DNA from: an uncultured Cocleimonas sp.
GTDB taxonomy: Bacteria > Pseudomonadota > Gammaproteobacteria > Thiotrichales > Thiotrichaceae
NCBI GenBank assembly: GCA_937974135.1
Contig: CALJIH010000006.1
Location: 1 to 44,015 of the forward strand
DNA length: 44,015 nt
Reading direction: 5' to 3'
The translations under genes and the position numbers were made by a program. The notes beneath the pieces are model-generated. The model was not told where the DNA came from. It ran no database searches and worked only from the letters and a program-made list of their open reading frames with translations. How positions within the stretch are numbered: the first letter of the stretch is position 1; each line of letters starts with the position of its first letter. Below, one piece after another: positions 42,339 through 44,015 of the stretch.

Positions 42339-44015
42339 TCAAACCTCTCCTAAGGGCAGTTTTAACTCAAAACATGCACCTTCTTTAACATCAGCATATT
42401 CCAAAGAACCGCCTAGATATTCCGCTTGCTGACGAGCAATCGTCAAACCAATTCCCGTTCCACTCACCCCTTCCGTTATCTTGTCATCAATACGATAGAA
42501 TGGTTTAAAAATCTGTTTACGCTCCATTTTAGAAATTCCAGGGCCGTAGTCACGAATGGTGACAACATAGGATTCATTTATTAATTCACTGTTGATATCT
42601 AAACGTTTCCCATCGGCAGCATACTTTTCAACATTACTGAGTAAATTATTTAGTATTTGTTCGAGTAAATCAGGATCAGTATTTAACAATCCATCCATTT
42701 TTAAATCAGCATTAACGACTAAATTTTTTGCTTTAAACGAAGGCTGAAAATGTTCGATTGATTGTCGAATCACAGCATCTGCATCAATCTCTCTTTTATG
42801 TATTCGAGGCTCCCGAGAAAAATTTAATACATTTGAAATCATTCGTGTTAACCGCTTGCTCTCATCGGTAATCACTTGCAGATAACGCTGAGGTTGCTCG
42901 GCATCATCAACTTGTGATTCCAACATTTCAGCGTACATACGAATATTCGTCAGCGGTGTTTTTAGCTCATGCGACACTTGGCTAACAAACTGTACACGTT
43001 TCTCAGCAAGACGCATTTCACGAGTTTGTTCTCGATATAAAAACCAAGCTAAACCAGCGAGCAGTAAGGCAAAGGCTAATAAACTTAGGAACAAATTAAA
43101 CCGAGAAAAGCCTTTCTGGTTAAATGGATCGCCGTAGTATTCCAACATCCAACTAGACAAGGGGTAGCTTAAACCAAGTCGTTGTTGTGGTTTGTTTTGA
43201 GATTCTATGATTTCATAATTGCCCCATTGGTAAACCACCTTAGCAGCGGTGTCGAGCAAACGTAGACGAAAGTCTAGATTCTCACCAGGAACAGTATCTG
43301 GCAAACGACTGATTAAATCAGCCTTGACCCGAATCGGTTCCATTTCAACACCAACGATACTGTTGTCTTTACCTTCTTGCCAAAAAATAAGATTGGCGTC
43401 ATTACCCCAATGCCACATATACCAGCCTTGTTTATTAGCATCTAACAAAGACGTTTGTGCGCTTGGCTTAGCGTCAAGATAAGACTGGGTTTTTCGTGCT
43501 TTTTTAGCAATTTTAGGTTTTGCTATTGATTGCTCTAATGACGAATTCAGGGCAATCGAATCGCTAGCAGCTATATTTGCCGAAGGTTCTATAATAGCCA
43601 TTTCTTCAACCGCAGAGCTTTGTGAAGACTCCTCAGAGAATGACGATAATGTAGATTCTTTACTACGTGGTACACTTGCGATGATGGAATCTTTATCCAA
43701 TCTCTTTCGAATACCATCAGCCTGTTCTAAATCAGCATTATCAGATTGACTGGAAAATAAAATTTGAGGATCTTTCAATACCGAGGCTAAACGATCCACA
43801 AAGACTTTTTCAGCAGCAGTAATATCTGCATCTTGCGGAGGAAAACTGCGAATACGTTGGGGGTCGAGCACAAAAATTTGGCGAATATTACCGTCATTAT
43901 TTATCCGTTTTCTGGTAGATTCACTATCAAGTTCCCATTGCGGGATGGATAAACTCCACTTTAATTGCATCTCTTCAAAATAACTTTGCACAACCGTATC
44001 GACTTGATTTAAACG
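42339..44015 (-). CDS. Sensor histidine kinase (5' end beyond window)
   Basis: At least 558 codons; the frame is open to the right edge, so the true start and probably a first membrane helix are missing. Counting from the GTG at 43991: extracytoplasmic sensor about 1-297 with a low-complexity Ser/Ala/Lys-rich stretch (about 105-180), a membrane helix about 299-319, HisKA with His341 in QVSHELKTPLTNIRM, and HATPase with NNLLSNVEKYA, RDYGPGIS and GVSGTGIGLTIA. It would phosphorylate the downstream OmpR-type regulator. The signal sensed is unknown. Pair assignment follows gene order. Confidence 0.93.
   Translation of the reverse strand, partial: RLNQVDTVVQSYFEEMQLKWSLSIPQWELDSESTRKRINNDGNIRQIFVLDPQRIRSFPPQDADITAAEKVFVDRLASVLKDPQILFSSQSDNADLEQADGIRKRLDKDSIIASVPRSKESTLSSFSEESSQSSAVEEMAIIEPSANIAASDSIALNSSLEQSIAKPKIAKKARKTQSYLDAKPSAQTSLLDANKQGWYMWHWGNDANLIFWQEGKDNSIVGVEMEPIRVKADLISRLPDTVPGENLDFRLRLLDTAAKVVYQWGNYEIIESQNKPQQRLGLSYPLSSWMLEYYGDPFNQKGFSRFNLFLSLLAFALLLAGLAWFLYREQTREMRLAEKRVQFVSQVSHELKTPLTNIRMYAEMLESQVDDAEQPQRYLQVITDESKRLTRMISNVLNFSREPRIHKREIDADAVIRQSIEHFQPSFKAKNLVVNADLKMDGLLNTDPDLLEQILNNLLSNVEKYAADGKRLDINSELINESYVVTIRDYGPGISKMERKQIFKPFYRIDDKITEGVSGTGIGLTIARQQAEYLGGSLEYADVKEGACFELKLPLGEV

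Overview
The window is a stretch of AT-rich chromosome from a gammaproteobacterium. This is inferred from the housekeeping gene types (HemF, GshB, PolA, NadA, BipA/TypA), the tkt-gap-pgk-pyk-fba order, GspC, and SAH riboswitches. A marine, Thiotrichales-like organism would fit, but I cannot place it further. I see no tRNA or rRNA gene, insertion sequence, prophage or CRISPR array.

Layout: (1) 1-4.6 kb: end of hemF; a minus-strand unit of ECF sigma factor, membrane anti-sigma-like protein and secreted subtilase; then the overlapping pair gshB and osmC-like. (2) 4.9-10.5 kb: secreted NlpC/P60 hydrolase, membrane pyrophosphatase, small membrane protein, diguanylate cyclase. (3) 10.6-19.6 kb: polA, nadA, a membrane protein with an Sm-like tail, an orphan CbiC/CobH-like protein, purC, an isolated gspC and apbE. 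(4) 19.7-26.9 kb: the minus-strand central carbon cluster tkt-gap-pgk-pyk-fba. (5) 27.2-31.4 kb: the methyl-cycle cluster metK-ahcY-metF, with an SAH riboswitch in front of metK and a second in front of ahcY. (6) 31.5-36.4 kb: a DUF1800/DUF1501 pair, a small membrane protein and typA. (7) 36.8-41.4 kb: a run of six exported proteins around a CsgG/HfaB-like lipoprotein, including a secreted protein that reads like an alpha-crystallin (Hsp20) domain. (8) 41.5-44.0 kb: an OmpR-type response regulator and its sensor kinase, the latter cut by the window end.

Two things stand out. First, a family of eleven intergenic repeats with core GACACCCCCCTACTTTT sits mostly just after stop codons, usually with the C-rich strand in the sense orientation. 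Each copy has AAAAG/CTTTT arms around a C6 loop. In several copies the flanking bases differ but remain complementary. Three copies carry an extra 24-bp module containing TGAGCTTGTCGAA. Second, the CsgG-like locus has the layout of an unrecognised outer-membrane export system for surface fibre or adhesin subunits, possibly with its own periplasmic chaperone.

How the genes work together: metK, ahcY and metF make SAM, remove SAH and supply methyl groups, and both riboswitches would link expression to SAH. The tkt-fba cluster covers lower glycolysis/gluconeogenesis and the non-oxidative pentose steps. The sigma/anti-sigma/protease unit looks like a self-contained envelope-response module.
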